7,342 nt of DNA from Bacteroidota bacterium (GTDB taxonomy: Bacteria > Bacteroidota > Bacteroidia > Flavobacteriales > Weeksellaceae): NCBI GenBank assembly GCA_018266965.1, contig JAFDZJ010000259.1, positions 1 through 7,342 of the forward strand, given 5' to 3'. The notes under the pieces were generated by a model, which saw nothing but the letters and a program-made list of their open reading frames with translations, did not search any database and was not told where the DNA came from. A program made the position numbers and the translations under genes. Shown here piece by piece: positions 5,697 through 7,342 of the stretch (positions are counted from its first letter, which is position 1; each line of letters starts with the position of its first letter).

Positions 5697-6317
5697 ATGA
5701 AAAAAATTATCTTCTTACACTTGTTATTATTGAATTTTTTATGCTCGGCACAAGAAGTGAATTTCAATTTTGATTTCGATTATAAAATCACATCGCAAAC
5801 AAAATTTACCGATCATATCGAAAGAGAAGAATATTTTTTAATAAATTCCAAAAACCATGATTTCTTTTTGGAAATGAATAAAAACTTCTATACAAAACAG
5901 TATTATGCCGATATAATCGACAGTAAAAATATTTACCGATTTGATGTTGAAAATCCTTGGACTCCAAAAATGGAATTTAAAATGATAGAAATATTTCGAA
6001 GACATGGAAAAAAAATATTCGATTATAAGTTATTGGAAATTATTAATTTAGGGAAGTTGCATTACAGGATTTTAGGAAAAAAAAGAAATAAAGTTTTGTT
6101 TGAAATGGAATGTAAACTCCAACCTTATGAAGCTAATCTTTTGAATTTCAATTTTGAGGGGTTAACCTTTTCTCAACATAAAGAGTTTTTACAATTACTC
6201 AACCAAAAATTAAAAGATGATAAACAAGAAGGTAATTTTTATTTTGAAGAAATAATTTTCAAGTATGGTAGTGTGCTTACTCTGAAAATGAAACCAGAAA
6301 AATATTTGCAAAATTAA
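5697..6317 (+). CDS. Secreted protein of unknown function
   Basis: A 206-residue protein I do not recognise. It starts with a clear signal peptide (MKKIIFLHLLLLNFLCSA, cleavage likely before Q19). The residues before C16 (NFL) do not make a lipobox, so a soluble periplasmic or secreted product is more likely than a lipoprotein. The mature part is rich in Lys, Phe, Tyr, Glu and Asn. Its alternating hydrophobic and polar stretches (for example VNFNFDFDYKI at 21-31 and GNFYFEEIIFKYGSVLTLKM near the end) suggest beta-strands. There is no further membrane segment, no repeated unit, and no cysteine after the signal peptide other than one in MECKL. It has its own -7 box and is divergent from apbE. 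It is followed after 75 bp by a separately promoted dehydrogenase gene, so context gives no function. Codon use is as AT-rich as its neighbours or slightly more. Confidence 0.75.
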   Translation: MKKIIFLHLLLLNFLCSAQEVNFNFDFDYKITSQTKFTDHIEREEYFLINSKNHDFFLEMNKNFYTKQYYADIIDSKNIYRFDVENPWTPKMEFKMIEIFRRHGKKIFDYKLLEIINLGKLHYRILGKKRNKVLFEMECKLQPYEANLLNFNFEGLTFSQHKEFLQLLNQKLKDDKQEGNFYFEEIIFKYGSVLTLKMKPEKYLQN

Positions 6318-6342
6318 TTATTATAAATCATCATAACGATTA

Positions 6343-6372
6343 TTGGAGACATAATAAAATTTAGTATTTTTG
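6343..6372 (+). promoter_or_regulatory. Bacteroidetes-type promoter for the E1 dehydrogenase gene
   Basis: TTG at 6343-6345, a 19-base spacer, and TATTTTTG at 6365-6372, a full match to TTG-N19-TAnnTTTG and the best promoter in the window. Transcription would start near 6379, about 14 bases before the ATG at 6393. The gene is therefore transcribed independently of the secreted-protein gene that ends at 6317. I see no hairpin terminator between the two. Confidence 0.75.
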
Positions 6373-6392
6373 TAGCATAACCCAATATAGTT

Positions 6393-7342
6393 ATGCAAAC
6401 AACTTACATAGAAACACAACAAGTATCGTTTCAAGATTTTAAAAATCAAATATTATCCGATTACAAACTAGGGAGAATTTCCAGAGAAATGTCCCTTTTG
6501 GGTAGGAGAGAAGTGCTTACAGGAAAAGCCAAATTCGGAATTTTTGGCGATGGTAAAGAATTACCTCAACTTGCGATGGCAAAAGTTTTTAGAAATGGAG
6601 ATTGGCGTTCGGGTTATTACAGAGATCAGACTTTTGCATTAGCAATAGATGCACTTTCCATCGAAAGTTTTTATGCTCAGTTATATGCAGATACCAGTGT
6701 AGAAAGGGAACCTGCTTCTGCCGGAAGACAGATGAATGGACACTATGCTACAAGAACCCTAAACAATGATGGAAGTTGGAAAAATTTAGCAGAAATGAAA
6801 AATATTTCCTCGGATATTTCTCCAACTGCTGGACAAATGCCTAGGCTACTAGGTTTGGCACAAGCATCAAAAGTTTTTAAAGAAATAGAATTTGAAGGCA
6901 AAGAAAATTTCACCAATAACGGAAACGAAATTGCTTTCGGAACCATTGGTGATGCTTCATCAGCAGAAGGACATTTTTGGGAAACCCTCAATGCAGCTTG
7001 TGCTTTGCAAGTCCCAATGATTATTTCTATTTGGGACGATGGTTATGGGATTTCTGTACCCACAAAAAACCAAAGAGCCAAAGCGGATATTGCAGAAATG
7101 CTTTCCGGATTCCAAAGAAAAGAAGGCGAAAACCAAGGTTGTGAAATTATACAGGTAAAAGCTTGGGATTATCCAGCTTTATTGGACGCTTATGCTAAAG
7201 CCGAACATTTTGCAAGAACAGAATCTGTACCAGTTGTAGTACATGTGATAGAAGTTACCCAACCACAAGGACATTCGACATCTGGATCACACGAAAGATA
7301 CAAATCCGAAGAAAGATTGCAATGGGAAGCCGATTATGATGG
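6393..7342 (+). CDS. Thiamine-diphosphate-dependent 2-oxoacid dehydrogenase E1, alpha part (C-terminus outside window)
   Basis: E1 decarboxylates a 2-oxoacid (branched-chain oxoacid or pyruvate) and passes the acyl group to the lipoyl domain of E2. The window holds 316 complete codons. Seen: YYRDQTFALA (75-84), the E1-alpha substrate/cofactor loop; the ThDP/Mg motif region from GDASSAEGHFWETLN (186-200) to WDDGYGIS (214-221); and GHSTSGSHERYKSEER (293-308), the conserved loop that in mitochondrial E1-alpha is the phosphorylation site. Two positions vary from the common form: GDG is GDA, and the NN that supplies a Mg ligand is DD. The strong resemblance is to the flavobacterial single-chain E1 in which alpha and beta are fused ('dehydrogenase E1 component subunit alpha/beta'), as I recall it. 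The fusion itself cannot be seen here. Which oxoacid it uses is not decided; branched-chain is the common annotation. Its own promoter lies at 6343-6372. Confidence 0.93.
   Translation, partial: MQTTYIETQQVSFQDFKNQILSDYKLGRISREMSLLGRREVLTGKAKFGIFGDGKELPQLAMAKVFRNGDWRSGYYRDQTFALAIDALSIESFYAQLYADTSVEREPASAGRQMNGHYATRTLNNDGSWKNLAEMKNISSDISPTAGQMPRLLGLAQASKVFKEIEFEGKENFTNNGNEIAFGTIGDASSAEGHFWETLNAACALQVPMIISIWDDGYGISVPTKNQRAKADIAEMLSGFQRKEGENQGCEIIQVKAWDYPALLDAYAKAEHFARTESVPVVVHVIEVTQPQGHSTSGSHERYKSEERLQWEADYD

Noticed and set aside
5712..5750. Lipoprotein signal in the secreted hypothetical protein
   Set aside because: The residues before the cysteine (N-F-L-C) do not match a lipobox; ordinary signal peptidase cleavage after SA fits better.
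6743..6991. Minus-strand frame within the E1 gene
   Set aside because: It is antisense to a continuous E1-alpha coding sequence with conserved ThDP-site motifs.

Overview
The window looks like chromosomal DNA from a member of the Bacteroidetes, most likely order Flavobacteriales and close to the Chryseobacterium/Weeksellaceae group. The DNA is very AT-rich, no start codon has a clear Shine-Dalgarno sequence, and several genes are preceded by the Bacteroidetes-type promoter (TTG, a spacer of about 19-22, then TAnnTTTG). The 564-residue lysyl-tRNA synthetase with a C-terminal tail, and the start of what I recall as a fused E1 alpha/beta 2-oxoacid dehydrogenase, also fit that group. This assignment rests on recalled family features, not on a search.

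Layout. (1) Positions 1-1779, minus strand: a metal-efflux module. A small histidine-rich exported or membrane-anchored protein comes first, followed after 90 bp by the first 432 residues of a CzcA/CusA-type RND pump that runs off the left edge. The 90-bp gap carries two near-identical 17-bp sites, 30 bp apart. (2) Positions 1780-1938: a short divergent promoter region. (3) Positions 1939-3633, plus strand: lysS, followed by a perfect 14-bp stem terminator. (4) Positions 3745-3834: a degenerate heptamer array (AATCCCT/AATCCCC/AATTACC) that ends one base before the stop codon of the next, convergent gene. (5) Positions 3836-5458, minus strand: apbE (exported flavin transferase) and then an HD-domain phosphohydrolase, separated by 66 bp with a promoter-like box in the gap. 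(6) Positions 5459-5696: an AT-rich divergent intergenic region. (7) Positions 5697-6317, plus strand: an unrecognised secreted protein. (8) Positions 6393-7342, plus strand: the N-terminal 316 residues of a thiamine-diphosphate-dependent 2-oxoacid dehydrogenase E1, with a textbook promoter in front.

Functionally this is mostly ordinary housekeeping (tRNA charging, central or branched-chain oxoacid metabolism, nucleotide clean-up, flavoprotein maturation) beside one accessory metal-resistance operon. The genes do not form one pathway. I saw no mobile element, CRISPR array, tRNA or rRNA. The less ordinary signals are the G-quadruplex-capable heptamer array that becomes the 3' UTR of the HD-domain gene, the paired operator-like sites before the efflux pump, the His-rich partner protein, and the altered metal-site residues in ApbE.
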